Positions 5,188-11,457 of a DNA stretch of 11,457 nucleotides are shown in pieces. Origin of the DNA: RGIG4074 sp964615285 (GTDB taxonomy: Bacteria > Bacillota > Clostridia > Christensenellales > Borkfalkiaceae); the NCBI GenBank assembly GCA_964615285.1, contig CAZTND010000046.1, forward strand, positions 1 to 11,457. Direction: 5' to 3'. Every line of letters begins with the position of its first letter. The first letter of the stretch is position 1. The position numbers and the translations under genes are program-made. The notes under the pieces were generated by a model. The model was not told the DNA's origin and searched no databases. It saw only the letters and a program-made list of their open reading frames with translations.

Positions 5188-6489
5188 ATGACGGACGGAA
5201 AGAAGAAGGAAAATCGTTCCTATAAATTTGAAACATTGCAGCTGCACGCCGGGCAGGAGAGCGTCGGCGAAACGGGGGCGCGCGCCGTGCCCATCTATGC
5301 GACGACATCCTATGTGTTTGCCGACTCTTCGCAGGCGGCGGAGCGGTTTGCCCTGCGCGAGGGCGGAAACATTTATTCCCGCCTGACCAACCCCACCTGC
5401 GAAGTGTTTGAAAAGCGCATGGCGGCGCTCGAAGGGGGCGCGGCTGCCGTTGCGTTTGCTTCCGGTTCGGCGGCGATCGACTGCGCCGTGCGCAACATCA
5501 CGCCCGCCGGCGGGCACATCGTCAGCGCGTCCGGCCTGTACGGCGGCACGCACAATCTCTTCGCGCACACGTTTGCCCAAATGGGCATCGAAGTTTCCTT
5601 CACGGACGGAACGCCCGCCGGGTTCGAGCGCGCCATCCGCCCGAACACCACGCTCTTCTATCTCGAATCGCTGGGCAATCCCAACAGCGATGTCGCCGAT
5701 CTGGAGGCGGTCGCGGCGGTCGCGCACCGGCGCGGGCTGCCCGTCATCGTGGACAATACCTTTTCCACGCCCTATCTTTTCCGCCCGCTGGAGCACGGCG
5801 CCGACATCGTGGTGCACTCGGCGACCAAATTCATCGGCGGGCACGGCACGTCGCTCGGCGGCGTGGTGGTGGACGGCGGCACGTTCGATTGGGAGGCGGC
5901 CGGCAAATTCCCCGCGCTCACTTCTCCCGATCCTTCCTATCACGGATTGGTCTTCAGCCGGGCATGCGGCAGGACGGCGTATGCCGTGCGTCTGCGCGCC
6001 GCGCTCTTGCGCGACCAGGGCGCCTGCCTGAGCCCCTTCAACGCCTTTCTCCTGCTGCAGGGGCTGGAAACGCTTTCCCTGCGCGTGGAGCGCCATGTGG
6101 AAAACGCCCTGCGGGTCGTGGAATATCTCGCGGCGCATCCGCAGGTGGAGCGGGTCAATCACCCCGCTCTGGCAGCCGGGCGGCAGGCGGAATTGTATCA
6201 AAAATTTTATCCGCGCGGCGGCGGATCGATCTTTACGTTTGAAATCGCGGGCGGGGCGGAGACCGCGCGGCGGTTCACCGAAGAACTGCGCCTCTTTTCA
6301 CTGCTCGCCAACGTGGCGGACGGCAAGTCTTTGGTCATTCATCCCGCCTCCACCACGCACTCGCAGCTGAGCGAAGCGGAACTTGCCGCCGCGGGCATCC
6401 GCCCGAACACCGTGCGGCTGTCCATCGGCACCGAACACATCGACGACATTCTTGCCGATCTCGCGCAGGCGTTTGAATCCGTGCGCTGA
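5188..6489 (+). CDS. metY: O-acetylhomoserine sulfhydrylase (aminocarboxypropyltransferase)
   Basis: This is a 433-residue PLP enzyme of the Cys/Met metabolism family, normal length for MetY. The pathway step is O-acetylhomoserine plus sulfide to homocysteine, in the cytoplasm. Seen in order: FETLQLHAGQ, PIYATTSYVF, NIYSRLTNPT (cofactor phosphate contacts), the SGSAAI turn, VDNTFSTPYL with D189 that pairs with the PLP ring nitrogen, and HSATKFIGGHGT with the Schiff-base lysine K214. The middle segment containing YHGLVF, then RDQGACLSPFNAFLLLQGLETL, is characteristic of MetY as opposed to MetB or MetC, and the C-terminus has HPASTTHSQL. The frame is open upstream, but the ATG at 5188 has AAAGGAG at six bases and gives the family N-terminus. 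It precedes cysK in the same direction. Confidence 0.93.
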   Translation: MTDGKKKENRSYKFETLQLHAGQESVGETGARAVPIYATTSYVFADSSQAAERFALREGGNIYSRLTNPTCEVFEKRMAALEGGAAAVAFASGSAAIDCAVRNITPAGGHIVSASGLYGGTHNLFAHTFAQMGIEVSFTDGTPAGFERAIRPNTTLFYLESLGNPNSDVADLEAVAAVAHRRGLPVIVDNTFSTPYLFRPLEHGADIVVHSATKFIGGHGTSLGGVVVDGGTFDWEAAGKFPALTSPDPSYHGLVFSRACGRTAYAVRLRAALLRDQGACLSPFNAFLLLQGLETLSLRVERHVENALRVVEYLAAHPQVERVNHPALAAGRQAELYQKFYPRGGGSIFTFEIAGGAETARRFTEELRLFSLLANVADGKSLVIHPASTTHSQLSEAELAAAGIRPNTVRLSIGTEHIDDILADLAQAFESVR

Positions 6490-6584
6490 ACGGTTCTCGT
6501 TCCGCGGAAAGAAAGGGCAGGATCGGCATAGCCATGCCCGCAACGAAGGGCATGATGAATAACAGGGTCAGGAGGTTTTTTGCA

Positions 6585-7514
6585 ATGAAAGTTTATGAAG
6601 ACGTGACCGGGCTCGTCGGGCGCACGCCGCTGCTGTGCGCACACCGTTTTGCGGCGGCGGCAGGGGCAAAGGCGCAGATATTTGCCAAGCTCGAATATCT
6701 CAATCCGACGGGCAGCGTCAAGGACCGGGTGGCGGTCGCCATGATCGACGCGGCGGAAAAGAGGGGCGAGCTGCAGCCGGGCGGCGCAGTCATCGAGCCG
6801 ACCAGCGGCAACACGGGCATCGGCATTGCCGCCGTGGCGGCGGCGCGGGGGTACCGCGCCGTCATCGTCATGCCCGACACCATGAGCGTCGAGCGGCGCA
6901 ATCTCATCAAGGCATACGGCGCCGAGGTCGTGCTCACGCCCGGCGCAAAGGGCATGTCCGGCGCCATCGAACGGGCGGAGGAGATAAAAAGGGAACGCGG
7001 CAACGCCATCGTGCTCGGGCAGTTCTCCAATCCCGCCAACCCCGCCGCGCACTACGCGTCCACGGGTCCCGAAATTTACGAGGATACCGACGGCAAAACG
7101 GACATCTTCGTCGCGGGCATCGGCACGGGCGGCACGGTGACGGGCGTGGGGAAATATCTCAAAGAAAAAAATCCCGCCGTGCGGGTGGTCGGCGTGGAGC
7201 CCGCCTCTTCGCCCGTGCTCACCCGGGGCCGGGCGGGCGCGCATCAGATCCAGGGCATCGGCGCGGGCTTCGTGCCCGAAACGCTGGATGTTTCCGTGTG
7301 CGACGAGATCGTTGCCGTGGAGAATGAGCGGGCGTTCGAGTTCGCCGCAAAATTCGCCCGGACAGAGGGCATTTTGGTGGGTATATCCGCGGGCGCGGCG
7401 CTGTATGCCGCCGCTCTCCTTGCCGGAAGGCCGGAGAACGCGGGGAAAAACATCGTCGTGCTTCTGCCCGATACGGGGGACAGATACCTCTCCGTGCCGG
7501 AATTTGTTCGTTGA
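6585..7514 (+). CDS. cysK: Cysteine synthase A (O-acetylserine sulfhydrylase)
   Basis: This is a 309-residue fold-type II PLP enzyme that makes cysteine from O-acetylserine and sulfide. Visible motifs: VGRTPLL at the N-terminus, NPTGSVKDRVA with PLP lysine K46, the substrate loop TSGNTG (73-78), QFSNPANPAAHY, the phosphate-binding GTGGT (180-184), GIGAGFVPE, and GISAGAAL near the end. Length is standard for CysK. The frame extends upstream to an earlier ATG, but the one at 6585 has a perfect AGGAGG nine bases before it and begins MKVYEDVTGLVGRTP like its relatives, so I chose it. It lies 95 bases after metY with no terminator between, suggesting co-transcription. Its partner CysE is encoded beyond the convergent regulator gene. 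Confidence 0.94.
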   Translation: MKVYEDVTGLVGRTPLLCAHRFAAAAGAKAQIFAKLEYLNPTGSVKDRVAVAMIDAAEKRGELQPGGAVIEPTSGNTGIGIAAVAAARGYRAVIVMPDTMSVERRNLIKAYGAEVVLTPGAKGMSGAIERAEEIKRERGNAIVLGQFSNPANPAAHYASTGPEIYEDTDGKTDIFVAGIGTGGTVTGVGKYLKEKNPAVRVVGVEPASSPVLTRGRAGAHQIQGIGAGFVPETLDVSVCDEIVAVENERAFEFAAKFARTEGILVGISAGAALYAAALLAGRPENAGKNIVVLLPDTGDRYLSVPEFVR

Positions 7515-7555
7515 GAAAAAGAAGAGCGGCATGTCCGTAACGAAAACATTTTTTG

Positions 7556-7597
7556 AAGAAATGAAAACGCGGCGCCCGCAAAGAGGGGCGCCGCGTT
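7556..7597 (-). terminator. Hairpin terminator between convergent cysK and the DeoR-type gene
   Basis: AACGCGGCGCCC (7566-7577) pairs perfectly with GGGCGCCGCGTT (7586-7597), 12 bp with an 8-base loop. On the minus strand the stem is followed by TTTTCATTTCTT, a fair U-tract, so it best serves the regulator gene. On the plus strand only TTGTGTTT follows; it may still stop cysK transcripts less efficiently. Confidence 0.8.
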
Positions 7598-7634
7598 GTG
7601 TTTGCCGGAAAACGCAGACATGCTGCGGTTCAAT

Positions 7635-8393
7635 TTACATGACGACGATATTTTTTTCCTTGAAGCGTTCCTTGACGTCGTCGGGGAACATATCGTCCGT
7701 GATGAGCACGTCCAGATCTTCGATGCAGGCGAACGTGTACGGTTTGATCTTGCCGATTTTGGAGCTGTCCAGCATCATGTAGAGGGAGTCGGCCTTCTCG
7801 CGCACCATGCGCAGAAGATCGGCTTCGATCTGTGAACTGCAGGAAAAACCGTGGTCGGGCGTGAACGCCGAGGCGGAGATCATGGCGATCTGGAAATTGC
7901 TGTTTTCGAGATATGCCTTTGCCGCGGGCGAAGCCGTGGAGAGGTTTTCTTTCAGCAGCTGCCCGCCGAGCAGAATGATGCGCACATTCTTTTTCTGCGC
8001 CAGTTCCATGGCGACGGCGATGCCGTTGGTGAACACGTTGCAGGCAATGTCGTCCATTTCCTTGGCGAGGTACATGGCAGTGGTGCCGCCGTCGAGGAAC
8101 ATGCAGCATCCGGGTTCGATGAGTGCGGCGGCCTTGCGCGCGATGGTGCGCTTCTGGTCGGTGTTGATGACCGTCTTTTTGGTGTACTCCTCGCCCGATA
8201 CTTTCTTGACTTCGTTCACGGACATGGCGCCGCCGCGGATGCGGATGAGGCGGTTCTGCTGTTCCAGTTTCAGAAGATCCCGCCGCAGCGTCATCTCCGA
8301 AACCTCGGGAAAGGCTTCGCAGAGCTGCGCCAAAGACAGCTTTCCGCGTTTGTCCAAAAGTTCTGCAACGGCTTCCATTCTTTCTCGTTTCAT
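7635..8393 (-). CDS. DeoR/GlpR-family transcriptional regulator
   Basis: This is a 252-residue protein. Residues 1-57 form the DeoR winged helix-turn-helix: RMEAVAELLDKRGKLSLAQLCEAF, then the recognition helix SEMTLRRDLLKLEQQ, then the wing LIRIRGGA. Residues 75-235 are the DeoR C-terminal sensor domain related to sugar-phosphate isomerases, with FLDGGTTAMYLAKEM (phosphate-binding turn), VFTNGIAVAMEL, IILLGGQL, and the tail DDVKERFKEKNIVV. Family members are usually repressors released by a phosphorylated sugar. No sugar operon is visible beside it, so the effector is unknown. AAGGAG lies about ten bases before the ATG, and a promoter sits at 8460-8488. It faces away from the cysE-cysS transcription unit and could regulate itself or that unit. 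Confidence 0.92.
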   Translation of the reverse strand: MKRERMEAVAELLDKRGKLSLAQLCEAFPEVSEMTLRRDLLKLEQQNRLIRIRGGAMSVNEVKKVSGEEYTKKTVINTDQKRTIARKAAALIEPGCCMFLDGGTTAMYLAKEMDDIACNVFTNGIAVAMELAQKKNVRIILLGGQLLKENLSTASPAAKAYLENSNFQIAMISASAFTPDHGFSCSSQIEADLLRMVREKADSLYMMLDSSKIGKIKPYTFACIEDLDVLITDDMFPDDVKERFKEKNIVVM

Positions 8394-8459
8394 GTTCCTT
8401 TTTCTCCTTGATTTTCTTTGTTTGGCCCGATATTGTTATTTTTTACAACTTTTGGTGAT

Positions 8460-8488
8460 ATTTTAACGCATAATGAAAAAAAAAGCAA
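8460..8488 (-). promoter_or_regulatory. Promoter of the DeoR-type regulator gene
   Basis: On the minus strand there is TTGCTT (8488-8483), a 17-base spacer that is T-rich, and TAAAAT (8465-8460). The start would fall about 60 bases before the ATG. Confidence 0.65.
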
Positions 8489-8551
8489 CTGTTTGACCGG
8501 GGCAAAAGAGATATTTTTTCCGGAAGCAGCAAGAAAAGGCGGATAAAATGC

Positions 8552-8580
8552 TTGCCAAAAGAGAGGTAAATTGATATAAT
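8552..8580 (+). promoter_or_regulatory. Promoter of the T-box cysE-cysS operon
   Basis: TTGCCA (8552-8557), a 17-base spacer and a perfect TATAAT (8575-8580). The start should be near 8587, just before T-box stem I. The spacer contains one of the CAAAAGAGA direct repeats (8556-8564). Confidence 0.8.
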
Positions 8581-8586
8581 ACAAAA

Positions 8587-8856
8587 AAAGAATATGCCGA
8601 GCAGGGGAAGAGTAGCCGTTTTATCCTTCGCAAAAGAGAGGCGTGCCGCAGGCTGAAAGCGCGCCGCGGGCGGGATCGCGGCGAAGGTGCGTCCCTGCGT
8701 TTGAGGCCGGGGGCAATGCCCCGCGGGCAACAGCCGCCGTTATACGGCTGAGAGCGGGAAAGGACTGTTCTTCGGAAGATTTTCCCGGAAAGTAAAGTGG
8801 AACCGTGCCGCCGATGCGCCTTTATGTCATAGGATATAGAGGCGCTTTGTTTTTTC
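8587..8856 (+). promoter_or_regulatory. T-box leader, cysteine-specific (tRNA-Cys sensing)
   Basis: Stem I is closed by GCAGGG (8601-8606) with CCCTGC (8693-8698). The specifier loop has the AGTA strand (8611-8614) opposite GAA (8683-8685), followed by the candidate specifier TGC (8688-8690), a cysteine codon. The distal AGAGAGG motif is at 8636-8641. The T-box sequence TGGAACC (8798-8804) is the 7-base bulge of the antiterminator, formed by TAAAG (8793-8797) with CTTTA (8820-8824) and GTGC (8805-8808) with GCGC (8816-8819). That 3' strand is also the 5' half of the terminator. TGGA would pair with an acceptor end UCCA, fitting U73 of tRNA-Cys. Uncharged tRNA-Cys should therefore allow read-through into cysE-cysS. 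Confidence 0.95.
8816..8855 (+). terminator. T-box regulatory terminator
   Basis: GCGCCT (8816-8821) pairs with AGGCGC (8840-8845), extended inward by a T-G pair and TAT/ATA. The run TTTGTTTTTT follows. Its 5' strand is shared with the antiterminator, so the two structures are mutually exclusive. Confidence 0.92.
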
Positions 8857-9160
8857 TGTCGCCCGTAAAGACGATAACATAGGATTCCAAAGGAACCATG
8901 TTCCTCTGGCAAGGGTGCGGGAACGGCGTTCCCGCATAAAAGAGCCTTTATAAAGCGGAGCATTGCTCCGCGCAATCGCCCGAAAGGACGATGAAAACGC
9001 AAGGCACAGCCTTGCGTATAGAGTGCACAAGTCATAAGGGCGCGGCTCCTTATAAACCCCGTTTAAGGGGTATCACCCCTTAAAAATCCCGGGTTGCGCA
9101 AGGCAAAGCCTTGCTTGCAGTGTTCGTTTTATTATGAGGGGCGCCGCCCCCGAGTTTACA
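8857..9160 (+). repeat. Array of short palindromes with 3-nt loops between T-box and cysE
   Basis: This gene-free stretch holds consecutive small inverted repeats, nearly all with a loop of exactly three bases. They are 8891-8905 (AGGAAC stem, loop CAT), 8916-8936 (TGCGGGAAC, GGC), 8936-8951 (bulged, AGC), 8955-8971 (GCGGAGC, ATT), 8997-9017 (ACGCAAGGC, ACA), 9034-9053 (one bulge, GCG), 9062-9084 (TTTAAGGGGT, ATC), 9098-9114 (GCAAGGC, AAA) and 9138-9150 (GGGGC, GCC). Two related imperfect copies of TCGCCCG...ACGAT occur at 8859-8875 and 8976-8992. The stem CGCAAGGC recurs here with different loops and again at 11379-11399. No reading frame is convincing. Its identity is unknown; it may be an inserted repeat family or a structured untranslated region. 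Confidence 0.75.
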
Positions 9161-9187
9161 AGTAAAAAAAGAGAGAGGAAAAGAAAG

Positions 9188-9928
9188 ATGTTTTTCAAGA
9201 GATTGCGGGCGGACATCAACGCGGCGAAAGCCAACGATCCCGCCGCGCGCAGTAAATTCGAGATTTGGCTCACCTATTCGGGCGTGCATGCCCTGTCCGC
9301 GCACCGCGTGGCAAATTTCTTCTACCGCATCCATTTGAAGCTCATTGCGCGCATCGTCAGCCAGTGGGCCAAGTTCTGCACGGGCATTGAAATCCACCCC
9401 GCCGCCAAGATCGCGCCCGGCGTGTTCATCGACCACGGCGAAGGGGTGGTCATCGGCGAAACCGCCGAGGTCGCCGAAGGGTGCGTGCTTTACCAGGGCG
9501 TGACCCTCGGCGGCACGGGCAAGGAATCGGGCAAACGGCATCCCACGCTCGAAAAGAACGTCATGGTTTCGGCGGGGGCAAAGGTGCTCGGCTCCATCAC
9601 CCTGCACGAGGGCGCCAAGGTCGGCGCGGGGGCGGTCGTCTTAAAGGACGTGCCCGCGTTCGCCACCGTCGTGGGCGTGCCCGCGCGAGTCGTGCGCATC
9701 AACGGCAGCAAGGACGGCGTCGACCTCTTCCAGGAGAAGGGCGACCCGTACCTCGCCGAGATATGCTCCCTGCGCAGCCGCATCATAGAGCTGGAAACGG
9801 CGCTGGCGGAATGCTCGGGGCGGTTCAAACCCCGCCCGCACACCGAGCTCGGCGAGCGCCTGGCGGCGGAATACCGCGACGAGCAGGCGGAAGAAGAGGC
9901 ACGGAATCAAGGGAACGAAAAGGAGTAA
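9188..9928 (+). CDS. cysE: Serine O-acetyltransferase
   Basis: This is a 246-residue cytoplasmic enzyme that acetylates serine with acetyl-CoA to make O-acetylserine, the CysK substrate. The N-terminal helical part (FKRLRADINAAKANDPAARS, ending before TGIEI) is followed by the left-handed beta-helix: IEIHPAAKIAPGVFIDHGEGVVIGETAEV with D82-H83, LYQGVTLGGTGKESGKRHPTL with H118, then KNVMVSAGAKVLGSITLHEGAKVGAGAVV and GVPARVV. The C-terminal 70 residues form a helical, acidic tail ending GNEKE, without the terminal isoleucine used by CysE of enteric bacteria to dock into CysK. The frame is open upstream, but the ATG at 9188 follows GAGAGG and gives the family start. The stop is 4 bases before cysS, whose ribosome binding site overlaps the end of this gene. 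Confidence 0.94.
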   Translation: MFFKRLRADINAAKANDPAARSKFEIWLTYSGVHALSAHRVANFFYRIHLKLIARIVSQWAKFCTGIEIHPAAKIAPGVFIDHGEGVVIGETAEVAEGCVLYQGVTLGGTGKESGKRHPTLEKNVMVSAGAKVLGSITLHEGAKVGAGAVVLKDVPAFATVVGVPARVVRINGSKDGVDLFQEKGDPYLAEICSLRSRIIELETALAECSGRFKPRPHTELGERLAAEYRDEQAEEEARNQGNEKE

Positions 9929-9932
9929 TTTT

Positions 9933-11327
9933 ATGAAGATATATAACACCATGAGCGGGCGCAAGGAAGAGTTCGCCCCCCTCGAAGAGGGCAAGGTCAA
10001 AATGTATGCCTGCGGCATCACCGTGTCGGGCGAAGCGCACATCGGCCACGGCTATCAGGCGCTCATTTACGACATCATGCGCTCTTATCTCGAAAAGAAG
10101 GGATACGCCGTCGCCTATGCCCGCAACTATACCGACGTGGACGACAAGATCATCGCCAGGGCGCACGAAGCGGGCGTTCCCGCCGACGAATACGCCAAAG
10201 CGATGATCAAGAAAATCGACGCCACCATGTCCGCGTTCAACGTGGGCGAGCCGACCATCTGGCTGAAGGCGACGGAGAACATGAACAACATCATTTCCTT
10301 TGTCGGAGAACTCATCGAAAAGGGACATGCCTACCCCACGAAGAAGGGGGACGTATATTTCGACGTCACTTCTTTCAGGGAGTACGGCAAGCTCTCCCAC
10401 CGCTCCTTCGAGGACGCGCTCGACGGCGTGCGTGTGGAGAACGACGAGGAGAAGCGCAACCCGCACGACTTCGCCCTCTGGAAGAGCGCCAGGCCCGGCG
10501 AGATCTCCTGGGACTCCCCCTGGGGTAAGGGCCGTCCCGGCTGGCACATCGAGTGCTCCGCCATGAACCGCGCGGCGTTCGGCGATCAGATCGACATCCA
10601 CGGCGGCGGCAGGGACCTCATTTTCCCCCACCACGAAAACGAGATCGCGCAGACCGAAGCGCTGACGGGCAAGCCGTTCGTCAAATATTGGACGCACAAC
10701 GGGCTCATCAAGGTCAACGGGCAGAAGATGAGCAAGTCCCTGGGCAACAGCCTGCTGTTGGACGATCTGATGGAGCAATACACCGACGAAGCCATCAAGT
10801 TCGGGCTGTTGCAGACAAACTACCGTGCGGACATCAACATCACGGACGACCTCTTCCCCGCGGCGGAAAAGCACCTGCACGAGTTCTATACCGTATTCGG
10901 CCGCGTTGAGGCGGCTTTCCCGGGCATGGACGGCACGAACGAGGCGATCGACAAGCGTTTCGACGAGTGCATGGACGACGATTTTAACTTCGCATTGGCG
11001 ATTTCCGACCTGTACGGCTATTTCAAAGAGATCAACAAAAAATTGGCGGCGGGGGATGCAAGCGCGGCGGCGGACTGCGCGCAGATCCGAAAGACCTATT
11101 CCCTTCTGGGCTTTTTCCGTAAGTCCACGGCGGAGTATATGGCGGCGTATGCCGCGCGCAACAGCGAGGACGTTCCCGCGGAAGTGCAGGCGATCGCCGA
11201 AGAGCGCCTTGCGGCGCGCAAAGCGCGCGACTGGGCAAAGTCGGATGAATTGCGCGAAAAACTGCGGCTGGCGGGCTATGCGGTCAAGGACGCGAAAGAC
11301 GGCTACGAACTGACCAGGATAAAGTAA
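9933..11327 (+). CDS. cysS: Cysteinyl-tRNA synthetase
   Basis: This is a 464-residue class I synthetase of full length that charges tRNA-Cys. The HIGH motif is at 36-39 and KMSKS at 265-269. The zinc ligands that select cysteine are in place: C27, C208 (GWHIECSAM), H233 and E237 (PHHENEI). DIHGGGRDLIFPHHENE is classical. The C-terminal DALR-type helical domain and the anticodon-binding tail (ARKARDWAKSDELREKL, GYELTRIK) are complete. The N-terminal signature reads CGITVSGEAHIGHGY rather than the common CGPTVYN...HIGHAR, marking a sequence subgroup. AAAAGGAG sits seven bases before the ATG and overlaps the cysE stop, so the pair is translationally linked and under the cysteine T-box. Confidence 0.96.
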   Translation: MKIYNTMSGRKEEFAPLEEGKVKMYACGITVSGEAHIGHGYQALIYDIMRSYLEKKGYAVAYARNYTDVDDKIIARAHEAGVPADEYAKAMIKKIDATMSAFNVGEPTIWLKATENMNNIISFVGELIEKGHAYPTKKGDVYFDVTSFREYGKLSHRSFEDALDGVRVENDEEKRNPHDFALWKSARPGEISWDSPWGKGRPGWHIECSAMNRAAFGDQIDIHGGGRDLIFPHHENEIAQTEALTGKPFVKYWTHNGLIKVNGQKMSKSLGNSLLLDDLMEQYTDEAIKFGLLQTNYRADINITDDLFPAAEKHLHEFYTVFGRVEAAFPGMDGTNEAIDKRFDECMDDDFNFALAISDLYGYFKEINKKLAAGDASAAADCAQIRKTYSLLGFFRKSTAEYMAAYAARNSEDVPAEVQAIAEERLAARKARDWAKSDELREKLRLAGYAVKDAKDGYELTRIK

Positions 11328-11334
11328 AAAGTAA

Positions 11335-11363
11335 TTGACAAACGGAACGGAAGGCTCTATAAT
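11335..11363 (+). promoter_or_regulatory. Perfect-consensus SigA promoter for a gene beyond the window
   Basis: TTGACA (11335-11340), a 17-base spacer and TATAAT (11358-11363) match the consensus exactly. They begin 8 bases after the cysS stop. The predicted start near 11370 opens directly into a palindrome array. No separate terminator for cysS is visible before it. Confidence 0.85.
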
Positions 11364-11374
11364 GTGTAGCGTGC

Positions 11375-11457
11375 GGGCGCGCAAGGCTGCGCCTTGCGCC
11401 CTTATCGCCCCTCGGGCGATTATGTGTGGAACTCCGTTCCGCTTTATGAAGGCTCTT
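11375..11457 (+). repeat. Second palindrome array downstream of cysS (runs off the window)
   Basis: Three palindromes with 3-nt loops follow in series: stem GCGCAAGGC with loop TGC (11379-11399), stem ATCGCCC with loop CTC (11404-11420), and stem GGAAC with loop TCC (11428-11440). Equivalent stems occur in the array at 8857-9160. The last 19 bases (11439-11457) are an inverted copy, with one mismatch, of the segment ending at 8958 in that array. It is the beginning of an untranslated leader or another copy of the same repeat family. Confidence 0.7.

Noticed and set aside
6490..6584. Terminator between metY and cysK
   Set aside because: Small inverted repeats (TTCCGCGGAA; GGCAT/ATGCC) exist, but none is followed by a T-run, so co-transcription is more likely.
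8857..9160. CRISPR array
   Set aside because: Repeats are short palindromes of differing sequence and spacing, not identical direct repeats with unique spacers, and no cas genes are present.
9825..11384. Minus-strand frame of 519 residues opposite cysS
   Set aside because: A shadow of GC-rich cysS. It lacks a ribosome binding site, domains and normal composition, and the plus-strand cysS motifs are complete.

Overview
The window looks like chromosomal DNA from an uncultured, fairly high-GC member of the Bacillota, most likely a gut-type clostridial lineage. This is inferred from a cysteine T-box leader, strong AGGAGG-type ribosome binding sites, consensus SigA promoters, rho-independent terminators, and families common in Clostridia (TM2 plus DUF2752, an HD protein of a clostridial type, NimA-like FMN proteins). 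The species cannot be named from this evidence.

Layout. (1) 1-98, minus strand: start of an unidentified gene running off the left edge. It is preceded by a promoter and a roughly 220-nt structured leader that ends in a terminator just before the ribosome binding site. This edge is visibly AT-richer (about 41% GC by hand count over the first 300 bases) than the genes to its right. (2) 467-1382, plus: a zinc-ribbon/TM2 membrane protein and a DUF2752 membrane protein. (3) 1437-2401, plus: an HD-domain phosphohydrolase that appears to be read from a leaderless mRNA, then a 62-residue acidic protein whose stop codon lies in the loop of a strong terminator. (4) 2495-7514, plus: a probable long operon encoding an FMN-binding pyridoxamine-oxidase-like protein, phosphoglycolate phosphatase, a hotdog thioesterase, a 69-residue acidic protein, a YjjG-like nucleotidase, O-acetylhomoserine sulfhydrylase (metY) and cysteine synthase (cysK). 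(5) 7635-8393, minus: a DeoR/GlpR-type regulator converging on cysK over a shared hairpin terminator. (6) 8552-11327, plus: a cysteine-specific T-box leader, about 300 bases packed with short palindromes, then cysE and cysS. (7) 11335-11457: a perfect-consensus promoter for a gene beyond the window, followed by a second set of the same kind of palindromes.

How the genes fit together. The right half is a sulfur amino acid locus. CysE makes O-acetylserine, CysK turns it into cysteine with sulfide, MetY does the corresponding step to homocysteine, and CysS charges tRNA-Cys. The T-box makes cysE-cysS expression depend on uncharged tRNA-Cys: the TGC specifier, the acceptor-end pairing and the antiterminator/terminator switch can all be read in the sequence. 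The left-hand genes are small housekeeping or repair hydrolases and uncharacterised membrane proteins.

The least explained parts are the minus-strand leader at 111-334, which has a long closing helix starting at the predicted transcription start and mutually exclusive inner helices, and the arrays of palindromes with almost uniform 3-nt loops. Stem sequences recur between the arrays while loops vary, and one segment appears in inverted orientation in the two arrays.
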